From: Drancourtella massiliensis | GTDB lineage: Bacteria > Bacillota > Clostridia > Lachnospirales > Lachnospiraceae | Reading direction: 5' to 3' | NCBI RefSeq assembly: GCF_016900655.1 | Contig: NZ_JACJKH010000001.1 | Span: 62,001-126,000, forward strand | DNA: 64,000 bases | In this document: one piece after another, positions 46,362 to 54,715 of the stretch | Position numbering within the stretch: position 1 is the stretch's first letter | Layout of the letters: each line of letters opens with the position of its first letter | Position numbers and translations under genes: made by a program | The notes under the pieces: model-generated | Told to the model about the DNA's origin: nothing | The model's input: the letters and a program-made list of their open reading frames with translations, nothing else | Database searches by the model: none

Positions 46362-46733
46362 ATGAGAAAAAACAGTATCAAAAACACGAGGGTCAATACA
46401 GAAGTGATGCATGAACTGTCCAATATTCTGCGCGGGGGAATCAAAGATCCCCGCGTGGCAGAGTTCACCTCTGTCGTTGCGGTGGAAGTCGCACCGGATC
46501 TGAAGACCTGTAAAGCCTATATCAGTGTTCTTGGTGATGAAAAGGCACAGGCAGATACAATCAAAGGGCTTCAGAGCGCAGAAGGGTATATCAGAAGAGA
46601 GCTTGCACATTCTCTGAATCTTCGTAACACCCCGGAGATCCGCTTTATTCTGGATCAGTCGATCGAATACGGGGTGGCAATGTCAAAGAAGATCGACGAT
46701 ATCACGAAAGGCAGTAAGAAAGAGGAAGAGTAA
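46362..46733 (+). CDS. rbfA: Ribosome-binding factor A
   Basis: RbfA is a KH-fold 30S maturation factor. The 123-residue protein has RVNTEVMHELSNILRGGIKDPRV, TCKAYISVLGDE and RNTPEIRFILDQSIEYG, all typical. It starts 9 bp after infB and ends 1 bp before nrnA. Confidence 0.96.
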   Translation: MRKNSIKNTRVNTEVMHELSNILRGGIKDPRVAEFTSVVAVEVAPDLKTCKAYISVLGDEKAQADTIKGLQSAEGYIRRELAHSLNLRNTPEIRFILDQSIEYGVAMSKKIDDITKGSKKEEE

Positions 46734-46734
46734 T

Positions 46735-47694
46735 ATGCTGAAACTGGATGAGATACTGCAAGGAGTAAAGCGGGCCGGCATTGCAGGGCATGTACGGCCT
46801 GACGGGGACTGCACCGGTTCCTGCCTGGCGCTTTACCAGTATTTACGTATGTATTATCCGGAAGTCAGAACGGATGTGTATTTGGAAGAGATCCCGAATT
46901 CGTTCCATATGCTGACAGGGGCAGACGAGATCCGTCACGAGCTGCCGGAAGATACCGGATATGATGTGTTCTTCGCACTGGACTGCGGGGATACGAAAAG
47001 ACTCGGATTTGCAGGTACACTGTTTGAACAGGCCAAAAAGACGGTCTGCATCGACCACCACGTGAGCAACCTGGCATTTGCGGATGTAAACCAGATCGTT
47101 CCGGACGCAAGCTCCACCTCTGAGCTGATCTATGATCTGCTGGAAAAAGAGAGGATCACAAAGGAGATTGCGGAAGCACTGTATCTGGGAATTGTACACG
47201 ACACCGGAGTGTTTCAGTATTCCTGCACAAAGCCTTCGACCATGGAGGCAGCTGCGGAGCTTTTAAGAAAAGGAATCGACGGACCGAAAATCATAGAGAA
47301 AACATTTTATGAAAAGACCTACGCTCAGAATCAGGTGCTTGGAAAGGCGCTTCTGGAGAGTATCCGTCTGATGGACGGAAAAGTAATCTTTTCCTACATT
47401 ACAAAGAAAAGCATGAACTTCTTTGGAGTGAAGGCAAAAGATCTGGAAGGCATTGTCAGCCAGCTGAGAGTGACAACCGGCGTGGAGGCTGCGATTTTCC
47501 TCTACGAACTGGAAAGCGGAGAATTTAAAGTCAGCCTCCGTTCCAAAGAGAAAGTGGATGTCAGCAAGGTTGCCCAGTACTTTGGCGGCGGCGGACATGT
47601 GCGGGCCGCAGGACTTACGTTCCGCGGAACCGTCCATGATGCAGTCAACAACATCGTCGGACAGGTTGCCCTTCAGCTGGAGGAAGAAGCATGA
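46735..47694 (+). CDS. nrnA: Bifunctional oligoribonuclease/pAp phosphatase NrnA (DHH family)
   Basis: DHH-DHHA1 phosphoesterase of 319 residues that degrades nanoRNA and pAp. Motifs are GHVRPDGDCTGSCLAL, DCGDTKRLGF, the DHH motif in CIDHHVSN and HDTGVFQYS. The DHHA1 domain has GGGGHVRAAGLTFRGT. The first motif reads RPDGD where many relatives have HxxPDGD. It starts 1 bp after rbfA and overlaps truB by 4 bp. Confidence 0.92.
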   Translation: MLKLDEILQGVKRAGIAGHVRPDGDCTGSCLALYQYLRMYYPEVRTDVYLEEIPNSFHMLTGADEIRHELPEDTGYDVFFALDCGDTKRLGFAGTLFEQAKKTVCIDHHVSNLAFADVNQIVPDASSTSELIYDLLEKERITKEIAEALYLGIVHDTGVFQYSCTKPSTMEAAAELLRKGIDGPKIIEKTFYEKTYAQNQVLGKALLESIRLMDGKVIFSYITKKSMNFFGVKAKDLEGIVSQLRVTTGVEAAIFLYELESGEFKVSLRSKEKVDVSKVAQYFGGGGHVRAAGLTFRGTVHDAVNNIVGQVALQLEEEA

Positions 47695-48599
47695 TCCACG
47701 GAATTCTGAACGTAAGAAAAGAAAAGGGCTTTACTTCCCATGATGTGGTGGCAAAGCTTCGGGGAATGACAAGACAGAAAAAGATCGGACATACCGGGAC
47801 GCTGGATCCGGATGCGGAAGGCGTCCTTCCGGTCTGCCTTGGAAAAGCAACCAGGCTCTGCGAAATGATGACGGACAAAGAAAAGGCATATGAAGCCGTG
47901 ATGGTGCTTGGAAAAGAGACCGATACCCAGGATCTTTCCGGTACAGTTCTCGATACTTCCGCGACCGGCCATCTGACCGAAGAGGAAGTGCAGGAAGCCA
48001 TCCTTTCTTTCGTAGGGATCTATGACCAGATCCCGCCGATGTACTCTGCGGTAAAGGTTGGCGGGAAAAAGCTCTATGAACTTGCAAGAGAAGGTAAGGA
48101 AATCGAACGGAAAGCCCGCCGGGTGGAAATCCGTTCCATCCGGATTCTTGAGATGCGGCTTCCGGAAGTCAGGTTTGAAGTAGTCTGCTCCAAAGGAACC
48201 TACATCCGCACCCTCTGTCATGATATCGGCAGAAAACTTGGATGCGGGGCATGTATGGGCGACCTGCTCAGAACAAAATCCGGAAACTTTACATTGGATC
48301 AAAGCCGGACTCTTTCTGAAATTCAGGAGTATCTGGATGGCGGCAGGATCGGGGAGATTCTTGTTCCGATCGATGCCATGTTTCCGGATGCGCCGAAAGT
48401 ATCGGTGAAGCAGGGAAAGGAAAAGACCGTTTACAACGGGAATGCCCTGTCGCCGGATCAGATCGAGGACCACATCCCGGAAAAGGACGGGGAGACCATC
48501 CGGGTCTACGGTCCGGACGGAAGATTCCTCGCACTCTACCGCTATGCCGGGAGAGAAAAGAAATATCAGGTGGAAAAAATGTTTTACAGTCCGGAATAA
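47691..48599 (+). CDS. truB: tRNA pseudouridine(55) synthase
   Basis: TruB makes pseudouridine 55 in the T loop of tRNAs. The 302-residue protein has ILNVRKEKGFTSHDVVAKLR, the catalytic aspartate motif GHTGTLDPDAEGVLPV, and QIPPMYSAVKVGGKKLYELAR. KGTYIRTLCHDIG follows. It overlaps nrnA through ATGA. Confidence 0.96.
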   Translation: MIHGILNVRKEKGFTSHDVVAKLRGMTRQKKIGHTGTLDPDAEGVLPVCLGKATRLCEMMTDKEKAYEAVMVLGKETDTQDLSGTVLDTSATGHLTEEEVQEAILSFVGIYDQIPPMYSAVKVGGKKLYELAREGKEIERKARRVEIRSIRILEMRLPEVRFEVVCSKGTYIRTLCHDIGRKLGCGACMGDLLRTKSGNFTLDQSRTLSEIQEYLDGGRIGEILVPIDAMFPDAPKVSVKQGKEKTVYNGNALSPDQIEDHIPEKDGETIRVYGPDGRFLALYRYAGREKKYQVEKMFYSPE

Positions 48600-48610
48600 G
48601 AGGAAAGAAC

Positions 48611-49594
48611 ATGCAATATATTACAGGATTTGAACATTACCAGGAAGAAGCCGGAACTGCCGTAACGCTGGGAAAATTTGATGGTCTGCACAGAGGACAC
48701 CGTAAACTGGTGGAGCGGATTATGGAACATGTGGAGCAGGAGCCGGATTTAAAAAGTGTTGTTTGTTTTTTCGAGATGACCGAATTCAAAAAAATGTGTC
48801 ACCTTGACCAGAAAAAACTGATGATGAATGAAGAGCGTGCCATCCGTCTGGACGGAAGAGTGGATTATCTGATTGAATGTCCGTTTCTGTCCGTAAAAGA
48901 GATGGAGGCGGAAGTATTTATCGAGAAAATTCTCTCGGATCTGTTTCATGCAAAATACATTGTGGTTGGCGAAAACTTCCGGTTCGGGCACGAGAGGCGT
49001 GGAGACGTCGGGATGCTCGCAAAGTACCAGGAAACGTACGGATACCGTCTCGAAGTGATACCAAATGAGTATTACGGAGAACGCATCGTAAGCAGTACTT
49101 ATGTAAAGGAAGTCATGAAAACAGGAGATATTGATCTTGTGAACCGGCTGCTCAGTTATCCTTATACAATTGCGGGTACAGTGAGGAAAGGAGAGGGCAT
49201 GGGACGCCGGATCGGATATCCGACGATGGATATCTTCCCGTGTCAGGAAAAAATCCTGCCTCCTGCCGGAGCCTACGTCTGTAAGCTGGAGGTGGACGGA
49301 CAATGGTATCAGGGTGTGTGCAACATCGGAAAGAAGCCTACTGTATCAAGCGGGGAAGATACCATTCTTTCGGTTCATCTCTTCTGCTATGAGGAGAAGG
49401 AAGAAGCAGACGGAAAGCAGGTTGTACTGCAGCTTTATCATTATCTGAGACCGGAAGAAAAGTTTGACGATATAGATGAACTTAAAAGGCAGATTCAGAC
49501 AGATATACGGGAAGGAAAGAGACACTTTCTTCTCACAATGGAAAGCAGACGCATGCTTCTGGAAATCAAAAACAAAAGTGAAGAAAAGAATTGA
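48611..49594 (+). CDS. ribF: Bifunctional riboflavin kinase/FAD synthetase
   Basis: RibF makes FMN and FAD from riboflavin. The 327-residue protein has an N-terminal nucleotidyltransferase domain with TLGKFDGLHRGHRKLV, GENFRFGHERRGD and VSSTYVKEVMKTGDI. The C-terminal kinase domain has GRRIGYPTMDI, GVCNIGKKPTV and LRPEEKFDDIDELKRQI. The start follows AAGAGGAAAG. It lies between truB and rpsO, as in many Firmicutes. Confidence 0.96.
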   Translation: MQYITGFEHYQEEAGTAVTLGKFDGLHRGHRKLVERIMEHVEQEPDLKSVVCFFEMTEFKKMCHLDQKKLMMNEERAIRLDGRVDYLIECPFLSVKEMEAEVFIEKILSDLFHAKYIVVGENFRFGHERRGDVGMLAKYQETYGYRLEVIPNEYYGERIVSSTYVKEVMKTGDIDLVNRLLSYPYTIAGTVRKGEGMGRRIGYPTMDIFPCQEKILPPAGAYVCKLEVDGQWYQGVCNIGKKPTVSSGEDTILSVHLFCYEEKEEADGKQVVLQLYHYLRPEEKFDDIDELKRQIQTDIREGKRHFLLTMESRRMLLEIKNKSEEKN

Positions 49595-49620
49595 CATCCG
49601 GCAGGGTGCCATGATATACT
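49591..49620 (+). promoter_or_regulatory. Promoter of rpsO(-pnp)
   Basis: TTGACA (49591-49596) overlaps the ribF stop codon. An 18-bp spacer and TATACT (49615-49620) with an upstream TG follow. Confidence 0.8.
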
Positions 49621-49629
49621 CAAAAAGTA

Positions 49630-49686
49630 TGAGTGAGCCGATATCCAGTGGACGGAAGACTCCGACCGCCGCCTGATATCCGGCGT
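49630..49686 (+). promoter_or_regulatory. Candidate S15-responsive leader of rpsO
   Basis: GCCGATATC (49637-49645) pairs with GATATCCGGC (49675-49684) with one bulged C, closing a GC-rich interior, 26 bp before the rpsO start. Structured rpsO leaders that bind S15 are known in several bacteria; binding here is inference. Confidence 0.45.
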
Positions 49687-49710
49687 TTCAAAAATAAGGA
49701 GGATAAAAAC

Positions 49711-49977
49711 ATGATCGACAGAGAAAAGAAAGCAGCTATTATTGCTGAGTATGGAAGAAGCGAAGGAGACACAGGATCTCCGGAAGTTCAGGTAGCAATC
49801 CTGACAGCAAGAATCAATGAATTAACAGAGCATTTCAAAGCAAATCCAAAGGATCATCATTCCAGAAGAGGTCTTTTGAAGATGGTAGGTCAGAGACGTG
49901 GTCTTCTTGCATATTTAAAGAAAAAAGATATCGAAAGATACCGTTCTTTGATTGAAAGATTAGGACTCAGAAAATAG
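49711..49977 (+). CDS. rpsO: 30S ribosomal protein S15
   Basis: S15 binds 16S rRNA central domain. The 88-residue protein has the family sequence [41 protein letters not shown] and a C-terminal [12 protein letters not shown] 49711 follows AAGGAGGA. It has its own promoter and terminator. Confidence 0.98.
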   Translation: MIDREKKAAIIAEYGRSEGDTGSPEVQVAILTARINELTEHFKANPKDHHSRRGLLKMVGQRRGLLAYLKKKDIERYRSLIERLGLRK

Positions 49978-49990
49978 TCAGGCTATTCAG

Positions 49991-50019
49991 AGAGGACGGG
50001 CACTTATCCGTCCTCTTTT
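49991..50019 (+). terminator. Terminator after rpsO
   Basis: AGAGGACGG and CCGTCCTCT form a 9-bp stem with an 8-nt loop, followed by TTT. Some read-through into pnp is possible. Confidence 0.75.
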
Positions 50020-50075
50020 ATACTGCCGGGATATTTTTCCGGTTTTCAATATTTGTCAAAATCATGCGAAATGTA

Positions 50076-50153
50076 TGCGGGGAGAGACACCGGGACCACT
50101 GAAAAGCAAGCCAGTATATGACTTGTTTTTCAGTAGTTTCGGGATTCTCCGCA
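50076..50153 (+). promoter_or_regulatory. Long stem-loop in the pnp leader
   Basis: ACTGAAAAGCAAG (50098-50110) pairs over 13 bp with CTTGTTTTTCAGT (50122-50134, one G-T). Outer arms TGCGG (50076-50080) and CCGCA (50149-50153) extend the structure. It lies 35 bp before the pnp start. In E. coli a comparable leader hairpin is cut by RNase III and used in PNPase autoregulation. Confidence 0.65.
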
Positions 50154-50187
50154 CGACGAAAAAGAAAAGAAAAATGAGGAGGATCTT

Positions 50188-52284
50188 ATGTACAAGACAT
50201 TTGAGATGGAACTTGCCGGACGTCCTCTGCGTGTTGATGTAGGCAGAGTGGCAAAGCAGGCAAACGGTGCAGCACTGATGCACTATGGAGAAACAACAGT
50301 ACTTTCCACAGCAACAGCTTCTGAGAAGCCAAGAGAAGGAATCGATTTCTTCCCGCTGAACGTAGAGTACAATGAAAAGATGTATGCAGTTGGAAAGATT
50401 CCGGGAGGATTCAACAAAAGAGAAGGAAAGGCATCTGAAAATGCGATTCTGACAGACCGTGTCATCGACCGCCCGATGCGTCCGCTCTTCCCGAAGGATT
50501 ACAGAAACGATGTTACCCTGGAAAACCTTGTCCTTTCTGTAGATCAGGACTGCAGCCCGGAACTGACAGCAATGATCGGATCCGCAATCGCAGTTGCGAT
50601 CTCCGATATTCCGTTTGACGGACCGACAGCTTCTACACAGGTAGGACTTGTAAACGGTGAGTTCGTATTCAACCCGACTGCAGAAGAAAAAGCAGTATCC
50701 GATATGCAGCTGACTGTTGCATCTACAAAAGAAAAAGTCATCATGATCGAAGCCGGAGCCAACGAAGTACCGGAAGATGTGATGATCAAGGCGATTTTCG
50801 CGGCACACGAAGTAAACCAGACGGTAATCGCATTCATCGACCAGATCGTAGCAGAGTGCGGGAAACCGAAACATGAATATGAAAGCTTCGCAGTACCGGC
50901 AGACCTGATGGAAGAGATCCAGAAGCTCGTTCCGGCTGAGGAGATGGAAGAAGCAGTATTTACCGATGACAAGCAGACAAGAGAGGCGAACATCCGCGTG
51001 ATTCAGGATCGTCTCGAAGAGGCATTTGCTGAAAACGAAGAGTGGCTGCCACGCATCGGAGAAGCGCTGTACCAGTATCAGAAGAAGACTGTCCGCAAGA
51101 TGATCCTCAAAGATCACAAACGTCCGGACGGAAGAGCGATCGACCAGATCCGTCCGCTTGCAGCGGAAGTAGACCTGATCCCGAGAGTACACGGTTCCGC
51201 AATGTTTACAAGAGGACAGACACAGATCTGCAACATCACAACACTTGCTCCGCTTTCTGACGCACAGAAACTTGACGGACTTGATGAGGCAGAGACTTCA
51301 AAACGCTATATGCACCACTACAATTTCCCGTCCTACTCTGTAGGTGAGACAAAGCCGTCCAGAGGACCGGGACGCCGTGAGATCGGACATGGAGCACTGG
51401 CTGAGCGTGCCCTCGTGCCGGTACTTCCGTCTGAGGAAGAATTCCCGTACGCAATCCGTACGGTATCCGAGACATTCGAGTCCAACGGATCCACATCTCA
51501 GGCAAGTGTCTGCGCATCCAGCATGTCCCTGATGGCAGCCGGTGTGCCGATCAAGAGCGCAGTAGCAGGTATCTCCTGCGGACTTGTAACAGGAGAGACA
51601 GACGACGATTACATCGTCCTGACAGATATCCAGGGTCTGGAAGACTTCTTCGGAGACATGGATTTCAAAGTGGCAGGTACACATAAAGGTATCACAGCAA
51701 TCCAGATGGATATCAAGATCCACGGACTGACAAGACCGATCATCGAAGAAGCCATTGCCCGTACAAGACAGGCAAGACTTTACATCATCGATGAAGTGAT
51801 GAACAAAGCAATCGCAGAGCCGAGAGCAGAAGTCGGCAAATATGCTCCGAAGATCATTCAGATGAGCATTGACCCGCAGAAGATTGGCGATGTGGTAGGA
51901 CAGAGAGGAAAGACGATCAACGCTATCATCGAAAGAACCGGCGTGAAGATCGACATTTCCGACGAAGGAAGCGTATCCATCTGCGGTACAGACAAAGAGA
52001 TGATGGAAGAGGCAAAACGCCTGATCACAATCATCGTAACAGACTTCGAAGCCGGACAGGTTCTCGAAGGAACAGTAGTCAGCATCAAAGATTTCGGCGC
52101 ATTCCTCGAGTTTGCTCCGGGCAAAGAGGGAATGGTTCACATTTCCAAGATCTGCAAACAGCGCATCGACCACGTAGAAGATGTTCTGACACTGGGAGAC
52201 AAGGTCAAGGCAGTCTGCCTTGGAAAAGACAAGATGGGAAGAATCAGCTTCAGCATCAAAGACGTCGCTCCGGAAAACAGATAA
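50188..52284 (+). CDS. pnp: Polyribonucleotide nucleotidyltransferase (PNPase)
   Basis: PNPase is the phosphorolytic 3'-5' exoribonuclease of mRNA decay. The 698-residue protein has two RNase PH domains (first EGIDFFPLNVEYNEKMYAVG; second RPDGRAIDQIRPL and TRGQTQI). The catalytic region includes GPGRREIGHGALAERAL and SMSLMAAGVPIKSAVAGI. The KH domain (GDVVGQRGKTINAIIERT) and S1 domain (VLEGTVVSIKDFGAFLEF) follow. The start follows GAGGAGG. The long leader hairpin suggests autoregulation. Confidence 0.98.
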   Translation: MYKTFEMELAGRPLRVDVGRVAKQANGAALMHYGETTVLSTATASEKPREGIDFFPLNVEYNEKMYAVGKIPGGFNKREGKASENAILTDRVIDRPMRPLFPKDYRNDVTLENLVLSVDQDCSPELTAMIGSAIAVAISDIPFDGPTASTQVGLVNGEFVFNPTAEEKAVSDMQLTVASTKEKVIMIEAGANEVPEDVMIKAIFAAHEVNQTVIAFIDQIVAECGKPKHEYESFAVPADLMEEIQKLVPAEEMEEAVFTDDKQTREANIRVIQDRLEEAFAENEEWLPRIGEALYQYQKKTVRKMILKDHKRPDGRAIDQIRPLAAEVDLIPRVHGSAMFTRGQTQICNITTLAPLSDAQKLDGLDEAETSKRYMHHYNFPSYSVGETKPSRGPGRREIGHGALAERALVPVLPSEEEFPYAIRTVSETFESNGSTSQASVCASSMSLMAAGVPIKSAVAGISCGLVTGETDDDYIVLTDIQGLEDFFGDMDFKVAGTHKGITAIQMDIKIHGLTRPIIEEAIARTRQARLYIIDEVMNKAIAEPRAEVGKYAPKIIQMSIDPQKIGDVVGQRGKTINAIIERTGVKIDISDEGSVSICGTDKEMMEEAKRLITIIVTDFEAGQVLEGTVVSIKDFGAFLEFAPGKEGMVHISKICKQRIDHVEDVLTLGDKVKAVCLGKDKMGRISFSIKDVAPENR

Positions 52285-52301
52285 TCCAAACGGAAAAGTT
52301 C

Positions 52302-52338
52302 AAGCATCCATGCCATAGACGGTGTGGATGCTTTTTTT
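52302..52338 (+). terminator. Terminator of pnp
   Basis: AAGCATCCA and TGGATGCTT form a 9-bp stem followed by a long T run. Confidence 0.88.
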
Positions 52339-52402
52339 TGTGGGAAAAGTGTGATATGATGGGAAAAGAGAAGACGGAAAAAGGACTGGGAGGAACGAAA
52401 AA

Positions 52403-53032
52403 ATGGAAGAAAAAAAGATCAGAAGATCCTGCGTAGACTGTGCAGTGACAGCATGTGAGAAAAAGGACGGGAACTACCCGGATTTCTGCCTGACTGCGTC
52501 ACTGGACGAAGAACTGTTGGAGGAGGCGCTTGCCTGCTATGAAGATCCGGAGAATCATAAGCTTGCCATTGCCGCGGCGGAGGTCGAGTATGAAGGATAT
52601 CTGAAACTGACAAGAGTGGAGGAGATCATTCAGTTCGCCGGAAAAATCGGAGCGAAAAAGATCGGAATCGCGACCTGTGTCGGACTGATCCGGGAGAGCA
52701 GGACACTGGCGAAGATCCTGAGATCCCACGGTCTGGAAGTCATCGGAGTAGCCTGCAAAACAGGAGCGGTGGACAAAAGCAGAATCGGTATCCCGGAAGA
52801 ATGTCAGGAAATCGGCTGCCACATGTGCAATCCGATCTTACAGGCAAAATATCTGAACAAAGAAAAGACCGACCTCAATGTCGTAGTCGGCCTCTGCGTA
52901 GGACACGACAGCCTGTTCTACAAACATTCGGATGCACCGGTTACCACAGCCGTGACCAAAGACCGGGTACTGGGACACAATCCGGTTGCCGCACTTTATA
53001 CGGCAGAGTCTTACTATAAGAAACTTTTATAA
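52403..53032 (+). CDS. DUF1847-like cysteine-rich protein
   Basis: The 209-residue protein has many cysteines in pairs and clusters: SCVDCAVTACEKKDGNYPDFC at the N terminus (Cys positions about 10, 13, 18, 29), IATCVGL, GVACK, CHMCNP and GLCVGHD. The pattern suggests bound metal or an iron-sulfur cluster. It resembles the DUF1847 family of anaerobes, whose function is not established. The start follows GGGAGGAACG. It has its own terminator and stands between pnp and a recombinase fragment. Confidence 0.75.
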   Translation: MEEKKIRRSCVDCAVTACEKKDGNYPDFCLTASLDEELLEEALACYEDPENHKLAIAAAEVEYEGYLKLTRVEEIIQFAGKIGAKKIGIATCVGLIRESRTLAKILRSHGLEVIGVACKTGAVDKSRIGIPEECQEIGCHMCNPILQAKYLNKEKTDLNVVVGLCVGHDSLFYKHSDAPVTTAVTKDRVLGHNPVAALYTAESYYKKLL

Positions 53033-53074
53033 AAATACAGAACCGCATTGTATCTGTATAAATCGAAACCGAGT

Positions 53075-53125
53075 AAAAGAAGCATATCAGGGCAGAAGCA
53101 TGCTGCCGGATGTGCTTCTTTTTTT
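53075..53125 (+). terminator. Terminator of the DUF1847-like gene
   Basis: AAAAGAAGCA and TGCTTCTTTT, with inner GGCAG/CTGCC, form an interrupted stem followed by T residues. Confidence 0.75.
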
Positions 53126-53254
53126 ATTGCCCGGATGTAAAAAAGAAAAAATTGTAAAAATTTCCCGTTTTTCTGACCCTTTTTGCTGTTTTATTCCATC
53201 TTTATATTATAGAAGGATAAAAACAGGGAAAAGTAAGCGTGAGGAGGAATCATC

Positions 53255-53557
53255 ATGACAGAGAAAGTATATTTTACGGTGAAGGAAACAGATGTTAAGG
53301 ATTTTAAAACCTATCTGTATGAAAGGGAAAACGCGGAGACGACTATTAGCAAATACAGTACAGACCTGCGTTGCTTTTTGAAGTTTCTTGGAAACAGCCG
53401 GGAAGTGGACAAGGCAAGGCTTCTTGCATATAAAGAATGGCTGATAGAGCGTTACGCTGTAAGCAGCGTAAATTCCATGCTGGCTGCATTGAATCAGTTC
53501 CTGGAATTCTGCGGATACGCCCAGTTGAAGGTACCTGTGAAAAAAATCAGACAATAA
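53255..53557 (+). CDS. Stand-alone N-terminal (core-binding) domain of a tyrosine recombinase
   Basis: The 100 residues match the SAM-like DNA-binding domain of XerC/D-type recombinases: VKDFKTYLYERENAETTISKYSTDL, LRCFLKFLGNS and VNSMLAALNQFLEFCGYA. The frame stops after VKKIRQ, so the catalytic R...HxxR...Y domain is missing and no remnant was seen in the next 250 bp. AGGAGG precedes the start, so it is probably translated. It may be a decayed integrase or a small DNA-binding protein. Confidence 0.7.
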   Translation: MTEKVYFTVKETDVKDFKTYLYERENAETTISKYSTDLRCFLKFLGNSREVDKARLLAYKEWLIERYAVSSVNSMLAALNQFLEFCGYAQLKVPVKKIRQ

Positions 53558-53735
53558 TAGATGTATACACAAAACCCGCCTGCCCGATCTAAAAGTTACA
53601 AAAGTATGAAATTCAGAAACTACAGAAAATCCGAGACTGCGACAGGGAAATATCTGATGCGCCACATAACAAAAAGACAAAAAGTCGAAAAAGATCGGTA
53701 AAAACAACTTAAAGACAACTTCATATTTTTTTCAT

Positions 53736-53771
53736 GGGGGACGTGTTCCGATGCATCAGAACACGTCCCCC
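53736..53771. repeat. 36-bp palindromic element before spoIIIAA
   Basis: GGGGGACGTGTTCCGATG (53736-53753) faces CATCAGAACACGTCCCCC (53754-53771), with 17 of 18 positions complementary and no loop. The core GGGGACGTGTTCC is shared exactly with the element at 2493. The same T-run-then-CAT sequence precedes both this and the 2593 copy. It lies 36 bp before spoIIIAA. Confidence 0.8.
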
Positions 53772-53806
53772 TGCATATATTGTGATGTAAAAGGTGGTGG
53801 ACAATC

Positions 53807-54715
53807 ATGAGTAAGCGGGAGGAGATTTTTCGGATTCTTCCGGAAAGGTTGAAGAGTGTAATAGGAAAGAGAAATCTGGATTTTGATCAGGTTACGGAAA
53901 TTTGTATCCGGGTCGGGAGGCCGGTCTGTGTTTATGAGGGCGGCCGGGAGGTACGTCTGGATTATTTTCCGGGAAGAGAGGAGTTGAAGGAGATTGTGAA
54001 TTTTATGAGCAGATATTCGCCGTATGCGTTTGAGGAGGAGATGCGGAAGGGTTTTTTGACGATTGAGGGTGGTCATCGCGTGGGGATGGCGGGAAAGGCG
54101 ATTACGGAGAGGGACCGTGTGAAGAATCTTCGGTATGTGTCTTCGGTACATATTCGTGCGGCCCATGAGGTGAAAGGGTGTGCGGACCGGGTGTTTCCGT
54201 ATATTACGAATCAGAAGGAGTTGTACCATACGATGATTATTTCGCCTCCGGGCTGCGGAAAGACGACGCTGCTTCGGGATATCATCCGTCAGGTATCTGA
54301 CGGCAATTCCTATGTGAAGGGCTGTACAGTGGGAATTGTGGACGAGCGTTCGGAGATTGCCGGTTGTTATCTTGGGGCGGCGCAGAATGATATCGGCCTT
54401 CGCAGTGATGTGCTGGATGCATGCCCGAAGGCGGAGGGGATGCTGATGCTGATTCGTTCGATGACGCCGAAAGTGGTGGCGGCGGATGAGATCGGGACAA
54501 AGGAGGATGTGGAAGCGATTGAGTATGCCATGCACTGTGGGTGCAGGATACTTGTGACGGCCCATGGAAATTCGGTGCAGGAGCTGAAGAAAAAGCCGGT
54601 TCTTGGGAGATTGATCCAGGAGGAGCGGTTTGAGCGGTACATTGTACTGAAGCAGGGGGACAGGCCGGGCATGATCGAGGGAATTTATGACAGGAGGGGA
54701 CAGCCGTGCTGTTGA
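53807..54715 (+). CDS. spoIIIAA: Stage III sporulation protein AA
   Basis: SpoIIIAA is the cytoplasmic secretion-type ATPase of the mother-cell/forespore channel. The 302-residue protein has ATP-binding ISPPGCGKTTLLRDIIRQV (about residues 144-162), VDERSEIAG, MIRSMTPKVVAADEIG-like LIRSMTPKVVAADEIG and VTAHGNSVQEL. The start follows AAAGGTGG. It is the first of eight spoIIIA genes in order. A sigma-E promoter is expected but was not convincingly located; the palindromic element occupies the upstream region. Confidence 0.95.
   Translation: MSKREEIFRILPERLKSVIGKRNLDFDQVTEICIRVGRPVCVYEGGREVRLDYFPGREELKEIVNFMSRYSPYAFEEEMRKGFLTIEGGHRVGMAGKAITERDRVKNLRYVSSVHIRAAHEVKGCADRVFPYITNQKELYHTMIISPPGCGKTTLLRDIIRQVSDGNSYVKGCTVGIVDERSEIAGCYLGAAQNDIGLRSDVLDACPKAEGMLMLIRSMTPKVVAADEIGTKEDVEAIEYAMHCGCRILVTAHGNSVQELKKKPVLGRLIQEERFERYIVLKQGDRPGMIEGIYDRRGQPCC

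Noticed and set aside
50062-51192. 376-codon minus-strand ORF opposite pnp
   Set aside because: It lies antisense to the strongly conserved PNPase frame, is Cys/Phe-rich and without a recognisable domain; it is a shadow of codon bias.
53606-53701. 31-codon basic ORF after the recombinase fragment
   Set aside because: No ribosome-binding site, no recognisable motif, and not a match to a recombinase catalytic domain.
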